64,000 nt of DNA from Solea solea (GCF_958295425.1 NC_081146.1:11950985-12014984), one strand, 5' to 3'. Positions 38,211-52,900 are shown, numbered from the stretch's first letter. Notes: generated from the sequence alone by a model not told the origin. Program-made: numbers and translations.

Positions 38211-38767
38211 CTCACAAAAATGAATGCGGCTGTTCCTGAAAAGAGAAACAGAGAAATCTAGAAAACACTGAATGCACAGTTCTGACTTGACAGGTTTTTT
38301 GTTTTTTTTAATAGAACATTTCATGGTTCATTTTAAGGCACTTGGAATCATAACAACATTCCCTCTCTGAAAGACAAATACATCTTTGGTCCAGTATGTA
38401 ATTAAAAAAGAAATAAAAATAAAGCCAGAGTATGAAAATAATACCAGCTTTGATGTTTGTTTCCTCAAAATGTATTTCTGACATACACTCTATAAAGTTG
38501 TTGTTGTTTTTTTTTATATAATACTTAAATAAGATATTGTCACTACATCTCAGAAATGACCAGCAATCTTACAGATGTTTTGCAAGAGCAATGTGAGAAA
38601 AGTTCATGTGTCGGCTCAATCAGATGTACAGCAGTACAAGATTGTTGTAGTTAAGTCACATTTGGCAAACGTGGGTTTCCTTTTTAGTGTATTTTCAGTC
38701 CACTTTCTCTGAAAAGACGAGGAGCGATGGCGAAGTATCCACCGCGGACCATCCCGTCATGGTCAGT

Positions 38768-41700
38768 TCAGCTACACGGCAGCCACGTCTGATATGAATT
38801 ACTGCACGGTGACACCTGCGGTGGCTGAACATGTGCGATATAGTAATTACTGAAGTTGATGTCCTGCACATACGGAGCTGGCTGGTAGTAGCACGTGACA
38901 TTCGTCACAGTGGGGATGGCGTTCTGCTCGGCCAGCACCTTCAGCGCCAGCATGGATATGAGGCTGAGCGTCTGGCGCCGCTCGTGGCCCATCAGACACA
39001 CCGTGCTCTCGTTCACGACTTGGTGCAGAGTCATCAGACACTCGTACCGCTTGTGCTCCATCCCGGCAAAGTGGTTCTGCAGGTAGGCCTCCAGCTTCCT
39101 CTGCTGCTCGCATATGTCAGGGAAGTCAATGAAGAAGCGCGAGCACATGTAGCGCTGCATATGCTTCATGTCCGCCTCGGAGGAGGCCGTGAACCCTCGC
39201 ACCAGTAGGTGGCAATATTTCAGTAAACCGCCACCTCTGATTTCCTCGGGGCTGCGTGTAGCTATGGTCCTGTGGCACAGGTGATCCATGGCCTCCTCGA
39301 AATCCCCGTACACGCTCTCCCCGATCACGGTGGGGTGAAAGCTCTCAGACATGGGCGTCTCCGAGCAGCGGTCAAATAAAAGCAGCGAATCGAGGCAAAT
39401 CTGGAAGGAGTCCACGCTAAATTCAAACTGCCGCCGCAAAGAGTCCACAAATTTAAGCTCCACATTCTTGCCCATGTTGTTGGACAGCGAGATGAGGCTC
39501 CAGCGGTCCGTGTCATTACAGACTTTCACCAGTTTCTGTACATAGGCCTCCTTGAGGGTCAGTGCCGTGATGCGCTCCTTTGAGACCCCGGCTGGCAGGA
39601 AGTCCAACAGACAGTCCAGCACGACGTCTTTCACCAGACGGAAAGCCTGGTCGTCTTTCAGCGACACACCAAAAATCAGGTCTAGGTCTTTGTAGCCCAG
39701 TCCGGTGTCCTGGTGGAGCACGTGGCTGGCAGCAGACCCGTTCAGTCTCACGTCTTTGACGCACACACCTCTCTCCTCCAGCCTTGCCCGCACAACCTAA
39801 ACAGGAACGAGACAAAAAATACAGCATGGCATTAGCATAAAATTGTTTTTCCCCCCCCATTTTTTTTTTTCAGTACACACTAAAAAGACTCACTGTCTTG
39901 AGACATGTTCAAATAACCTCCACACGGCACAAAATCAATAGTTTGTGAAAGTGAAGTCAATTTAATCACCAGCAGCCTCAGACTGAATGAAACCTAAACA
40001 AAGACACACTGTGTTTCAGGTCCTTTTTTTCAGAAAACGGAAATGAGGGTTTATAATCTCCAGCTGTAACCAAGAGTGCTTGAGCACTGGTGGATAGAGA
40101 GAAAAAAAAAAAAACTTGCTTCAGGTCAAATGCAATAACCTCAGGTCATTAAGGTTCAGCGTCTCCCTCCCTCTGTCCCAGTAAATCTGTCAGATGCTTC
40201 AAAACGAGGGCGTTCCACCTCAGTGCAGCCACATTTGGGAGAAGACGAACAAATGGACACCATATGCCAACATCACCACCAGCAAGCACCCGGGGGGAAA
40301 CCGTGACTGTGAAATCAGATGTGCTGTGCTTTACCCTCCACTTTCCCTCTAAATGGGAACATCATTTGTGAAATTGACATCATGTCCTACTGATGAACAT
40401 CTGAGACTAGTGACCGAGACCATGAAATCCCCAGGGAATGTTATAAATCAAGTGAACAGTAGGATTCATTTCCCATACTGGGAAACCGATTCAGTTACCT
40501 GAGGATGACGGAATGATCTACTTGGGTTCTCAAAATCCCACCCTACTGCATTCTCCAGGCTGTAGAACAACAAATAAATGCCTGAATGACTGCATGTGTC
40601 AAGTTACACTACTCAAGTGTTTCTACTGAATAAATTACAACCACTGTTGTAAAACAGTTACACCTACAGTGCAAACACCTGATTCTCGCCCTCATATTTA
40701 GGACAAAAACATAAAAGGTAAGTCTCATAATGTCATAACTGGCAGTAACAGCAGTGTAGTCATTGGGCCGTAATTGATTTCAAAGTCAGACGCATTGATA
40801 TTTAGTTTTTTTTTCCTTTATGCTTCTATGGACACATGTCAGCATTACAGAGAAATTCTACCTCAGCATCTTTTCTCTCTCTTTCTCTCTGTTCCCGGAC
40901 AACAGGTTGAACTTCCCCCTACGTGTCGCTATACTGGCCTTACATAAGATCCCAGAAGTGAAACCTGAGTCTGGTTTAACCGGGTCGGTCTTACTTTGTA
41001 TGAAAACAAAACTAACAAAAAGGTAAAAAAAAAAAATTGTAAATGGTTGTATCTGGTTGTGGAAAAGCTGCGAGTCACAGCACTGAGATGTTTAGTGGTG
41101 AAGAACAGAGGCCGTTATTAACTTTGACCCACAGTTCTCTCTCTCCCTCTCTTCTTTGGACTCTCACACTTCATGATGCCACAGTAGATGTTTAGTGGCA
41201 AACCTGCAGGAAGACGAAAGGTCCACCCTCTCACTCACACCTCCCTTTGATTCATAAGCATGGAGGAAGCACGACTACATCATTAAACAAAAAGGATAAA
41301 TATACATTACAGCAGCAGGTCTATACTCTCATTCTAGTTCCTGGTGACAGGAGCTTCACTCCTGATCAGCGCTCAACCAACCACTAAATGAATATCTGGA
41401 GCAGATTCCAGGAGAATGAAATGACACGGGGTTTCCACAAATCCAGGGGAAACATGAGAACCCCCACATCTGGGGCTCAAACCTGTATTTAAGTCAACTG
41501 CACGGTCAATGGAGCATTCATGTTTCCACAACCACAAGCATGAAGCTCTGGGCTTCAGACATTTAATGTGTAAATGAAAAGCAGAATTCAGTAGATGACA
41601 TGATGTTTGTCAGGGATCGACTGCGTGTTCAACGTGAAATTCTACCGGAGCACTTTACCACTGAAATGCACAGGCAGCTATATAGGAACCCCCCCACCCA

Positions 41701-42404
41701 CCCACCCACCTGTGGAAGTGCAACGTGATACAGCCGTGGAAATGTGGAGGGGTGTCTGTAAACTCTGAATTTAAATGTGAAGACGATGGACACTGAGACA
41801 CAGTGTCATCAAGAGGAAAGAAATACAGCAGTATTTGATATTCTTTGTAGAACAATCACAGTAAGTATGTACAATAAAATAAATGGGACACAAAAACACA
41901 GATTCAAAGCCATGAAAACCCTCATCTAACTAAAAGGCTGCATGAATAAAAGTCTTTAATCCACACAATCTGTATCAGTAGGAATAATACATTAATTTAA
42001 AATAGATGCTTTAGGGGAAATAAGAGGATATTTCACACATTTATTTAAACTATGGCAGTAAAAGATTCCATTAAAAACTACATAATGTAATAATAATAAT
42101 TAATATTTATTCAGAAGACCACATGTTGCACACGATTCATTTCCAGCTCTAATAGTTACTTTACACACGTAAAGAATAAGTAAGTATAAAACTTATAAGT
42201 AATACGTTTTAAATGAGTGTGAGTGGGTAGAGTGTGTGTGTTTTATACCTGGACAATCTGGCGTGGCTGCACGGACAGAGTGGGGAAGTTTCCTCGGCCG
42301 TGGATGGGCACAGCCTCCCCGAGGATCGAGTCCAAGCGCCGCACCTGATCCCAAGACAACACGCAGAACCTCCGACTCTGATCCGACGCATCACCGCAAG
42401 ACAT
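38768..42404 (-). CDS. tent5b: Terminal nucleotidyltransferase 5B (FAM46B), non-canonical poly(A) polymerase
   Basis: TENT5 proteins add or extend poly(A) tails on cytoplasmic mRNAs. Two coding exons, 42249-42404 (52 codons, donor GTATAA) and 38768-39796 (342 codons plus stop), join in phase 0 to give 394 aa. The start is the ATG opening [13 protein letters not shown]. Exon 1 carries the family hallmark [18 protein letters not shown], and exon 2 opens [10 protein letters not shown]. The nucleotidyltransferase fold shows the GS motif in [10 protein letters not shown] (Gly72-Ser73) and the catalytic carboxylates in YKDLDLIF (Asp89, Asp91). Further conserved blocks are [61 protein letters not shown] and [10 protein letters not shown]. 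It ends YQTWLPCS, as family members end PTWLPCN. The long intron (39797-42248) holds no gene. The B paralogue call rests on overall match and the zdhhc18 neighbour; teleosts may have two co-orthologues. Confidence 0.95.
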
Positions 42405-42670
42405 GGCGATGTTAACTTTTCAGAGAAAAAGGGGAATAAAGTAGAGTGACGAACCCGCGCTTCCTCTCGACTCAGCCGTGTGTCTTCTTCTGTCCTGTGA
42501 GAGCACAGAAAAGCCTGGTGGATGGATTTATATTCCCGTCGTTTCCGCCGTTTGCGCTGAAGCAGAGCACAGAGTGAGGAGAAGTTGTCTCGGGTGGTGG
42601 AGGTTGGAGTGATAGTGTATCGGCTGCTTCCTCCGCTCGGTGTACGACACTAGAATCCGGTCAGTGTGCA
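42405..42670 (-). promoter_or_regulatory. tent5b: Probable 5'UTR and promoter of tent5b
   Basis: The sequence upstream of the start codon is GC-richer than its surroundings, with several CpGs. A TATA-like TATAAAT lies on the minus strand at about 42526-42532. If used, transcription would begin near 42500 and give a 5'UTR of about 95 bases. Confidence 0.4.
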
Positions 42671-45600
42671 AAGAGCACATTCATAAGGAAGGTCCGCAGG
42701 CTTTAAAACCGCCTCATTAGTATGAGGCCTGTGATTGGCTGCTGAGTTTGGTCATTGACTGCGGACGTTCGCAGGGAACAGCCTTCATATGACGCACACT
42801 GACAGACTCCTCCCTCCGCTCGGCTGTGAGCATCATCATCAACATCATCATGCTGTGAGCCTGGTGCTGACTGACATGGTCTTCCCTCACACTCCAGCTC
42901 TGCATGTGAGCTACTCTCACCTGTTCCCTCGTATTTGTTCACTGTTTTCCTGCCTCGTTTTTTCTTTGTGAGTCTTGCAGCCACTCACAGAAAGTACAAT
43001 ACAACAATATTGTTTAATATCCGTGTTTATATTTGTGAATATTGGTTAACAATAACAAAATGTACCTAGTTTGATGACAAAGGGAACCTCGCCAGAGCAG
43101 GTTTCTAAAAAAGTACCAGTTACATCATCTGTTACCATGAGAAGAAATTTGGATTACCATGGAAGAGTGATGGGAAAGTACATTACATTAGTCATGTTGT
43201 TATTAGGTTATGTTAATGCAGAAATGTTACACAGTACACATTATATCTTTAAAAGGTCTATAGTGTAACATTTAGCAGGGTTTATTGGCAGAAATGAAAT
43301 ATACTACTTAGGGATGCATGATATTATCTGCACGACACTGGCTTTAAAATGTATTATCGGATATCTGCAAACACGCCAAAATCCGACTAGAATAGTTGGC
43401 AGAAAAAGCTGCTTGAGGTATGCTTATTTAATTTGCACAATGAAGATATCTTGTATCCACATCTGCTGCAATATGATGTTAATTTCACTACAGAAGAGAC
43501 TAAATGACCTCTGCAGTTTGGCAAAAGGACAAACATAAATATCAGTATCAGTTATCAGCTCCATGTGCTGCTGAACACGTCAACACAAGACAAGCAGCCA
43601 CAAGTTCAGGTGTTGCCGACTGTGATCAGATGTGGAGGGTTTTTGTAAGATGAGTTACCCTCGATAACATGTCTGCAAAATGAGAGAAGTCTCTGGATAC
43701 AGACGGACGATTAAAACCAGAAGAAGGCAGTAAGCGTGTCTGATGAATCAGTATTTACGTATGTCACATGTAAGTCTTTAAATGATGTGTTTTGTGGGGG
43801 GGGGGGGGGAGGAAGACAACAGATAAGTGACAATGTGTGGTACACGGTACATTGAGCTCATGTGAACAGGCTACTACTTCTTTATTTGCCCAGGGAATGT
43901 TTGCAGAGCATGCCGGATGTTTTTGCAGCGACGCCCTGATCACTTTAAGGGAAAGATTATCCAAAAAAAACTTAACACAGTTTAACTTCTGACAAGCTAA
44001 ATACCTTCTTGGCTAAACCAAGAAAATATAACTGCTTTTGTGACCCACTTTAATGATCTATATAAAACCCTGGGCAGGTATTATGAACAAATAATGCTCA
44101 AGAAAAAAGACAAATAATAAAGAAAGCGTCAGACTGACTTTTCTCCTGGCCCCAGGTGGAAACTACTGCTCCGTGTTTACTGCCATTTGTTATTGCTGCA
44201 TAGACAAATAATAATAGGACACTGTAACAAAAGACTGTATATACATCTCTATTGGACCATTACATTTACATGGTAACACGTGTCAATAAGGACATTGACA
44301 CTGTTTGCACATTATTGTAGCTTCTAGTCAGAGTATGTGTCACATAAAACTGACTCTATGGAAATCCATCATCTGCTTCACTGAAATCCAGAAGCTGCTT
44401 CTCAGAGTAATTTAAACTATGATAGCAGGTTATAAAAATTGTAATTTATTGCTTGGTCGTAGCACTACGTTGTTGTTTTTTTCAACTTTAGTTGTCGGCA
44501 ATTTAGAGAGGGAAGCTGTGACTTGGTGATGATGTTTATTGATTCAGCCGATGGAAAATGAACGTCTACAAGTCATTTAACTTGTTAATGATTTATTAAG
44601 TGATTAATGAAAGATAACCCGCAATGTCCTTGGCGTATTTCTACCCAGCCTCCTTATCTGCAACGGGGTTTTTTATTATTATTATTATTATTTCTTTTGA
44701 GATATTCCTCTATACTGAAAGGAATATTTGTTAGCTTTACAGGCTTCATAGAGTTTTGGTAGTTGACATCTTCATATCAGATACAGAATCCACTGCTAAC
44801 TAACTAAATTCTATATATATTGCTTTTACATGCTTTTATTGCAATGTGTAAGTGTTCTACTGTGTAGGAAAAGTTCCTGAGAAAGCTCCAGGTCTCGGTC
44901 GGACAGTGTCAGTCCTGGCTGTTTCTATACTCACAAAGAACAATGTGAGGGCATTATGAGAGTCAGATCTAGATCTCTGTGGATTTAACGTGCACAGCGA
45001 ACTGTGACGCTTGTAAATGGCTCTGGCACCGTTCATTTGAGCTTTTCCTGCCACCATGTCCAACTGTGGACGACCACGTTCAGACGTGTGCTGTAAACAG
45101 AATATGACATGAAAATAAAAACAACAGAAAGCGGTGAAATGTATTATATACAAAATTCATTTCATGTAAGAAATTAAAAAAGAGCACTAGAGAAGAAATA
45201 TATAAATTGATGTTTCTTTCTTTTTCGTGTATTTAATATTGATTTGAAAGATTGACATTTATCTTGTGTGTGGCTGATAATGTGATTAAATACACTAAAT
45301 ATCCAGAAATGAAAAGGCCTTGCACTGTGGAAGACAGATGTTTCTTTTAGTGATGAGAAGACCTACAACCTCTTCTATCATGTACAGAAACTAGCAAAGT
45401 TTTATTCATTTCCTCTTTCAAATTGACCCAAATATGTCATAAATATATTTATATATATAAAAATCATGAACTACCTGTCCACACGACATGTTAGTGTACC
45501 TGTAAAATGTTTACAAGAGAGTAAAGTTCATTTTATGATTGGCTTGATGTGCAGCTTTTAGTGGTGCAGCAATAAAACACATGACGGATGAAAACACAAG

Positions 45601-45850
45601 CTCCTACACACTAACACACACACATAATGTGTTTGTGTGTTGTTGTGTGTCGAAGCTTTTCTGGCATAAACACTGACTTTGCCAAGACCAGTAGTCCTCA
45701 TGGAGACCAACACCTGGACCAAAACCAAAGAATTGGTTTAGTTTAGGGCTAAGATTTCAATAATGGTAAGTGGTTATGGATAAGTTGAGGAATAATGCTT
45801 TGTTTTTGTCGTCCAAATGACTTAAAGTCAATGCAATGTCCTAAAAAGAA
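42671..45850. other. Intergenic DNA between tent5b and zdhhc18 (part 1)
   Basis: No gene supported. Contains the MITE fragment above and a 14-base G run at 43796-43809. Confidence 0.5.
43309..43560. mobile_element. Truncated MITE related to the copy at 61815
   Basis: Starts TAGGGATGCATGATATTATC. It then shares AAAATGTATTATCGGATAT, GCAAACACRCCAA and TTAATTTCACTACAGAAGAG with the intact element at 61815-62081. The right terminal repeat is not recognisable. Confidence 0.7.
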
Positions 45851-45853
45851 TAG

Positions 45854-45854
<1 letters not shown>

Positions 45855-45887
<33 letters not shown>
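45855..45887. repeat. (GT)n microsatellite
   Basis: About 16 GT dinucleotides. Confidence 0.95.
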
Positions 45888-45889
<2 letters not shown>

Positions 45890-48800
45890 GTCTACACTTC
45901 CTCTCTGGCTTCAGAGAGGTCAGGTCGTGGGCACACTGTGGATCTCGTCTCAACACAAGATCGCTTCAAATCCTTGTGATGTCAACATAATCCTGTTTCC
46001 GGGGCAACGGTATCACCGGTTGTCGTTCAGACGGACAGAGGTGTCTCCAGCTGAGGGTCCGACAGACACTGATGTGAGACATCTGCGTCACCGGGCTATA
46101 AATAACCAACCATGTGGCAGCTGTGCATCCTGGGGCCTTAGCCAACATTTACCTGCATGTGAAACACTTGGGGACTAGAGAACAATGACGACAGATAAAT
46201 GTCAGGCCTCTTGACATTCTCAGGTTCCCTCAACGCCCTGTGTCAGTCGGATGTGAAGCCGCAAACACACTTAGTATGACACAATTAAAATCAACCGAAA
46301 TGCGTGGACTGCTTAGTGTATAATTCCTAGTTACAACCTTTGTTTATCCCTGACTTGACATCCTGCTAAGATCTTGACAATTGGTACTGTGAGTCTTGTA
46401 GGCGTGAAGAGACGGACACTTAAACACACCTTTAACAAATCATGCAATATGATATAGGTGTAGTTTCCAGTTCTAACCACAACCAAACAGAACAATAATA
46501 ATAATCTGGGATTCTTCGGTACACACTGTGGAGAGCTTTGTGAAAAGATTTTCTTTCCTCTTACCGTAAATGTCTATGCTCATGCAGTTATTTATTTTTA
46601 TTGTATTGTATGTATCGTCTCTGTCAGTGTTTGCCTTGTGGGCAGTAAAAAAAAAGAAAAAAAAGAAGAGGAGACAAACGGTTGGACCTCGCAGCGTGTT
46701 GTAAACGTGTGGCTGAAAAATCGATGTTACAAAACAGCAAAGCGTGAAATGTCACCATGATCAATTGGTGCTGTGGCAGATAACAGTGCGTCCGTCACAC
46801 TGGCTGAGTTGTGAAGCTCTTTTCATTTATAGATCCTCCAGTCACACTGAATTATGTCCCTGAAAAGGACTTCCTTGATTAAACACTGTGCACATTCAGG
46901 CATGTAACACCAGAAGACCCAAGTGTTTTGCTATTATTAGAAGGCGCATCATGTGTAACTTTTTAAAGTGTTGCCATAGCTAAAATAGTGATGCAGCTGC
47001 TGCTATTACATTTCATGTCCGTCATGACATTGCTTTAAAAATCCACTGCTACTTTGACGAATCAAACCGGTTTCTACATTTCTGACCACACTTTCCATGA
47101 TGGCAGATAGCCTGACTGGACAAGCAGGTTAGGGTGACTCGTCAGCGTGGACACTGTGGAGCTTTACCTGAGATAGAGGGTGCGTGTGATAAGAGAGGTT
47201 TACTTTGCTCCAGATGATAAATCTATGGGACAGCGGTTACGCAAGCAGCTGTGCTGTTGACGTCAGAGCGGCTCCACTGCCTGCTTGACTGATTGCTGTA
47301 GTGTTGTTCGGCAGAGCCGGGCAGTGTGCTTCAGGAAAACAACGCACTACATTCAAACAGCGTCAATCATTTGCTCTCCACCTTGTCCACACATGCACTG
47401 CAAATGGCAACTAAATGCAGATTTTCTGTTACAGAATGTGTTCTTTTGTTATCTTTACATATTTTATGACGATTACTTGTCTCTCTTCTTTCTTTTTTTT
47501 CAGCAGGTTTATAATTTTACCAAGTCCCAGGCCTTTGATAAGAGAGGCCCTTGCATAGTTCAAGTTCTCCGAGGCTCAACGGTCAAATATAGTGTCAGAC
47601 TGTGTTACGCAAGGCTTGACTTATGTTACCCTATGGATGGGTGGGAAGAAGGCCGGTGAAAGGACTCACGCTGGAGCTGTGCAGAATATGAATGGCATAA
47701 AATGAAGTGGAAAAAGTCTCATTTAACAGCGACGGCGAGTTTGAAAAGCACGGATCTACTCAAACCTATACAAGAAGGCAAGATGAGAAATTCCTTAAGA
47801 GGGTGTGATGAAAAAAGTCGTTTCCTAATAAATCAATTTCAAGGCGCTGAGAGTTATGTGCACATGTTATTCTTAACATGTGATTTCTTCTGCTCACAGA
47901 AGAAATAACCTCATAGAAAAGAAGAGTCGAGAAGAGGAAAGTATGGCCATGGTAATAAAAAACCCTGTCCTCCATATGTCTGGGACTTCCTAACTTGGTC
48001 ACGTTATGCAACCCAGGCCCACACCCGACTAAGACATTATAGGCTCCTGTTGTTGTAAATTATCTTGTCAAATACTTTAAAAAAGAAAAATAAACCACCA
48101 CCACTTGGCTTCAATTTCCGCCTTTGGTGTTGGTCGATGAATGGCTCCCTCTGGATTCTAATTCTTGTATTATTCTTCTTTGGCTAAATATTATTAACTG
48201 TACTACAGGGATGAACACACAACATGACAGCTGCTGACAATGTGCAGATCGTGCTGAGTCAACCAATGCAAGCTTATAAAAATGAATATGCTCTGTAATT
48301 TTCGCCCCGTGTGTGTGGACAGCACATATTAAAAGAGAAGAATTGAGCGACTGCTTCCACTTTGTGGAGCATATACCAGAAGCAAGAGAAGGAAACCCCT
48401 ATTTAGCAGCGAGCTCTAGTTTCATTCCCAGAAATCCAGCTCCTCACCGCCGTCCAGTAGCAGAGGGGAAAAAAACTGAAAGGACCACGAAGAGAGAAAT
48501 TATGCCAATTGTCTGGACGGGAATTAGGATTAGAATGAGTTTTATTTGCGCACACACCAATTAGTGACCTCTGCATTTAACCCATCCTTTTTACAAACCA
48601 GTAGTGAGCACACATAAACCAGGTGCAGTAGCAATGGGGTTCAGGTACCTTGCACAGGGGCACTTCAGCCCTCAATGGACAGCAGGAGTGTCTGATGTCA
48701 CTGCTCGCCTCCTTGCCTGAAAACAGAAAGAAGCACACATGGAAAATGTCCTCCTAACACTCATAATCCTGGCTCGTGCAGACAGACAGAGCCTCACAGC

Positions 48801-51800
48801 AGTGTCTCTGCAGAAGCTCATGTCATATGTGGTTTCACTTCCAGTCGTTTGGGTTTTTTTTGTTGTTGAGATTTTGATCATAACCTCCGAGAAACTATCA
48901 GAGAGAAAAGTCTCATCCCGAGCACTCCTCGTTGGGTGGGCAGAAATGACACACACAGATATGAAGCAGAAAGCTCAGAGACGACGGCTGCTATCTATTC
49001 ACACAACTGATACTGCTGATGTGAATCCTTTCTATGCATCCTCTCAGTCAGGTTGAATCAAGCGAATAATAGCAATACGTCGGCAGCACGTTTCTCAGAT
49101 AATCATCCAGGTTTTTGACATTATGGAATCAGGCTAACAACAAGCTGGATGTTTCTGCGAGGTTTTGAACAAAAGCTTGTTATGCAATGTTGTAAATGAA
49201 AGCAGGAAACAGGCATATGGCAAAAGAGTGTAGCGCCACACCTCACAGTATCAGTGTCTGACTATAGAACATCTCCTTATCTCTCTTTGCATCTTTGCTA
49301 CCTCTTTCTCTCTCTCTCTCTCTCTCCTGTGCAGCTTCATTTTCAGTAACCCCTGTCAACACGATAAGCGATGTGGAGAATTTAACTCGTTCATGCCTTA
49401 CAGAACTGTACTATGGTCTTAAAGTCAAACACAGTGCAGATCTACTGTTGTCCTCTCTGTGACTCAGCACACACTATCTATCTGTCCCTCACCTTTTCTC
49501 ACCTCTGCCCCCCTCACTTTATGGTAGGAGCTACACTAACCTGGGTCGTGACCAGTGACATGAAGTTCAATGAGCTTTCGCGGTTATTGCTCAACCATCG
49601 TCTTCTGTAGTATTCTGTTTTGCTACATGTCCCTGAAATGAGGTGGGAAAGGCAATCAAATCGTGAGACATTGTGATTTTCTTGAGAGAGTTTTAGAAAT
49701 AGTTTTCTCCCCCAGAATCATGACATTTCTATGAGCTTGATGAACAGTAGCTGTTGCCATTTTACTGCAGTTGTGACGCAGCAAAATTAACCATGGCTTC
49801 AAAACAAGCGCAGTTGGAAGAAATAAACAATGGCATGTAATCTGCTGGCAGTAAAACCATAATATAATATTGGAAAAATGACCAGTCAGCAACCAAAGAC
49901 TTTTCATTAGACTGACTGAGGTCATTTCAAAGAGTGCACATGATAACAGCTGCCGTGATAAGGTCTGACCCACTGGTACCTTGGTACACTAATCCAGCTC
50001 CATGGCACATATTCAGGTTTCCATGGGAAGCAGATTCCACCTCATCACACACGGCCGACACTTTTCCACTGCAAGAGACGAGGATGATTAATGTGGTTTT
50101 TATTCATTCACCCAAAAAACCTTCAAGCTCTTAATGCTGTTTAACACATGCAGTATGGTGATGTTTGGGAAAGTGGCTCAACACGATACATTACAGTCCA
50201 GTGACAACATGGTAACAGTATAAGATAATAACATGTTATTTCCATGGTAAAATCCTGGTTAATGATTGGTAATGTGAGCAAAGACAGTCAGTATAACACC
50301 TTCATTAATCAAAATTGGCAGTTACCATTTCATGAAGTTGACATTCATCCTTTCTTGTGTCCCGCAAAAATCATCCATCGTTATTACTTTATGAATACTA
50401 TAAAAAAAAACAAGATGTTTTCACCATAATATTACTTACCTCTCACAAAATGATTACCATACTGCTACCACAGTTACTATACTGTCATGTAAAGTGTTTT
50501 GGGAGGTGTGATTATGGTATGGTCAAAAACCAGGGCTGATACATTAAGATCAAGGCCGCCTGGTGCAAAATGCAGCAATTAAATAATATAAATGTACAAT
50601 TAAAGGACTTTGCTGACCACCACAACCTAAAAACAGCTTGTGCAACTGAAGCTACACAGTCCTACGTGTCGTCCTAATGCACAAACCAACAAAGAGAATA
50701 TTGTCGATCTAATCTGTCATGAGCTTTGTGTACTTTAAGGCTTTTAGCCTTAGCATAGACTACAATGCCCAAAGGCACTGATAATCGAGTCCACCCATGT
50801 TACACCCAGAGGTGTTCTTAGAAAATCTGTGCACAAACATACAGTGGTCGTTCAGTACTGAGCAAACTCAACACACTCAGTGTGGTCTTTCTATGAGGAA
50901 ATCTTGAACACTTTTTAGTTTCACAGAGGATGCACGAGTTGCAAAGCTTTGACCCCGTTTGTGAGGAGGTCAATGCCCTCTTCATTTTTTTATTTTTTAT
51001 TTTTTACGGGAAACTACAGCAAAACAAAAAGGGAGAACACAAGGCCGTATATTGCAGCACGACATTTAGGATCCAGAAAATCTTCACCACCATGTGCACG
51101 TTGCTCACAGGATCCAGTCGTTTCATGTTTCACTGGCAGAGACAACAAACTGTGCCTCCTGGCAGCTGCCTCGTCCTGCTCAGTGCAGGGTTAATTATAT
51201 CCAGCTTCACCGCCCCTGCACACAGAGACACACGTTTTAGTCCTCTGCATCAAAAGTGATGCTGACAGCAGCCCTGACTGTGAGTCACCTGTAGTTGTTG
51301 TCCGCTGAGGTGCTTCACTTCCACTCCAGAGGCCGAGCAACGAGCGGTGAGGCTTGTGAGAGAGTGACACACAACTGCACACATGACATTAGAGCCCAAA
51401 GTGTTTCGCCGAAGAGGAACGAGCATGATGAATCACAGAGAGGATGACAGCCAGAGGTAATATGGTAGAGTTGTTTCTTTCAAGGGCTAGTGAAAGAGCT
51501 CAGCTTCCACTGTTGTTGTGACAAAAGAAAGGAATCAGCCAAGATAAAGAGTCACATTAGACAATGACGGTTTGTCTGGATGGATTATATAAATCCACTA
51601 CTGTATTTTCTCAGAGGAGCAGATTAGACCCAGCAAATTATCTTCCGCGATCTGAACCTTTTTTTTTTCCTAAAGAAACAAAAAAAAAATCACCTTGGTT
51701 TGACTAAAATACATCCTCTTATTTTGAAAACCACTCCACCACGGACTGGGTGGCCGTCTCTGTCTCTGAGTCTGAGCCACACCAGTTGGGGTTAAAGAAC

Positions 51801-52120
51801 CAACAAATAATCACCTGCAGTGAGGAAGGGCTCAAATAATCCTCATCTCACTGCTGATAAATAAACCCACTCCACGCTGATGACCTGAAAACCTTTACCA
51901 TCAAACTCATCATCAGATTTCTCTTCTGGGCGATGGAGGGTCTGTGGTTTTAAATGCATCACAGGTGCCGAGGCAGAGAGGCCAAAAGTCAGGCATCCTC
52001 TTTGATATATGATCAAATTATATGGCACAGCCGAAACAAAACATTTATTTAAGAAAGTTAATCCCCTTTTTAATAATAATAAGTGAAATTGGAATTCCTG
52101 GAATACATTTTTTGGGCACG
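45888..52120. other. Intergenic DNA between tent5b and zdhhc18 (part 2)
   Basis: No gene supported. Open frames up to about 125 codons (for example 47285-47659) show no domain, and their edges are not splice sites. A (CT)n tract lies at 49307-49326. Confidence 0.5.
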
Positions 52121-52124
52121 AAAC

Positions 52125-52900
52125 GTTGGTTAAAATGGACGAAAATTGGAAAGCATTTTAGAACTGGTGAAAATGTTCAAAGGTGAAACGTGGGACAAAG
52201 CCGAAACTAAGTTGCATGAAACTTGGTGGAAACATGTCACAGCCCAAGACGAACAAAAAAGTCTACTGGGACTCCACAGGAAGTCGACCATTTTGAATTT
52301 CGCATCCATCTTGGCTATTTGCACGTTTCATAAATGAACAAACTCTTCTGAGCACAATAATCGTAACTACATAAAAAATGCATAAATTTGTACCGAGACA
52401 AACAAAAAGTCTATTGGAACTATGGCCTTAACTCAACAGGAAGTCGACCATTTTGAATTTGGCATCCATCTTGGCCATTTGCACATTTTGTAAGTAAACA
52501 AAGTCTTCTGAGCACGATAATTGTAACTACATAAGCAAATTTGTACTAAACACATCAAGGATGAAAATGTATTTTGACCTTTCGCCACCAAAACAGGAAG
52601 TGCCCTGTAACTTCGCCATACATTAACCGTCCTGCTTGAAACTTCATACGTGATCGAGACAACAGGCCAATACTGAATACATCTACAAACATGAACTTGA
52701 CCCAACAGGAAGTCAGCCATTTTGAAATTAGCCACCGCTTTGCCACGAAACAGGAAGTGGCCTGTAACTTTGCCATGTATTGACCAATCTGCACAAAACT
52801 TTATACGAGAGACAAACAACCTGGCCAGAAAACATCAGCACAAGAAAACTAAGTCAAGGGCATAGCGCCACCTGCTGGCAGCACAGCAGCTGCTTGGGAC
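52125..52900. repeat. Dispersed repeat with internal near-duplications
   Basis: The motif CAGGAAGTCGACCATTTTGA, with following CATCCATCTTGGC and ATTTGCAC, occurs near 52276 and again near 52436. A diverged form (CAGGAAGTCAGCCATTTTGA) lies near 52710, and ACAGGAAGTG(C/G)CCTGTAACTT occurs near 52593 and 52750. A GCGCCACCTGCTGGCAG motif closes the block. It resembles a common fish interspersed repeat of unknown class, with no coding signature. Confidence 0.65.

Noticed and set aside
38831..39208. 125-codon plus-strand frame
   Set aside because: It is antisense to tent5b exon 2, which is strongly conserved.
47285..47659. 124-codon plus-strand frame
   Set aside because: No recognisable domain; AT-rich intergenic sequence.
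52433..52819. 128-codon minus-strand frame
   Set aside because: It lies in the dispersed repeat and repeats itself because the DNA does.
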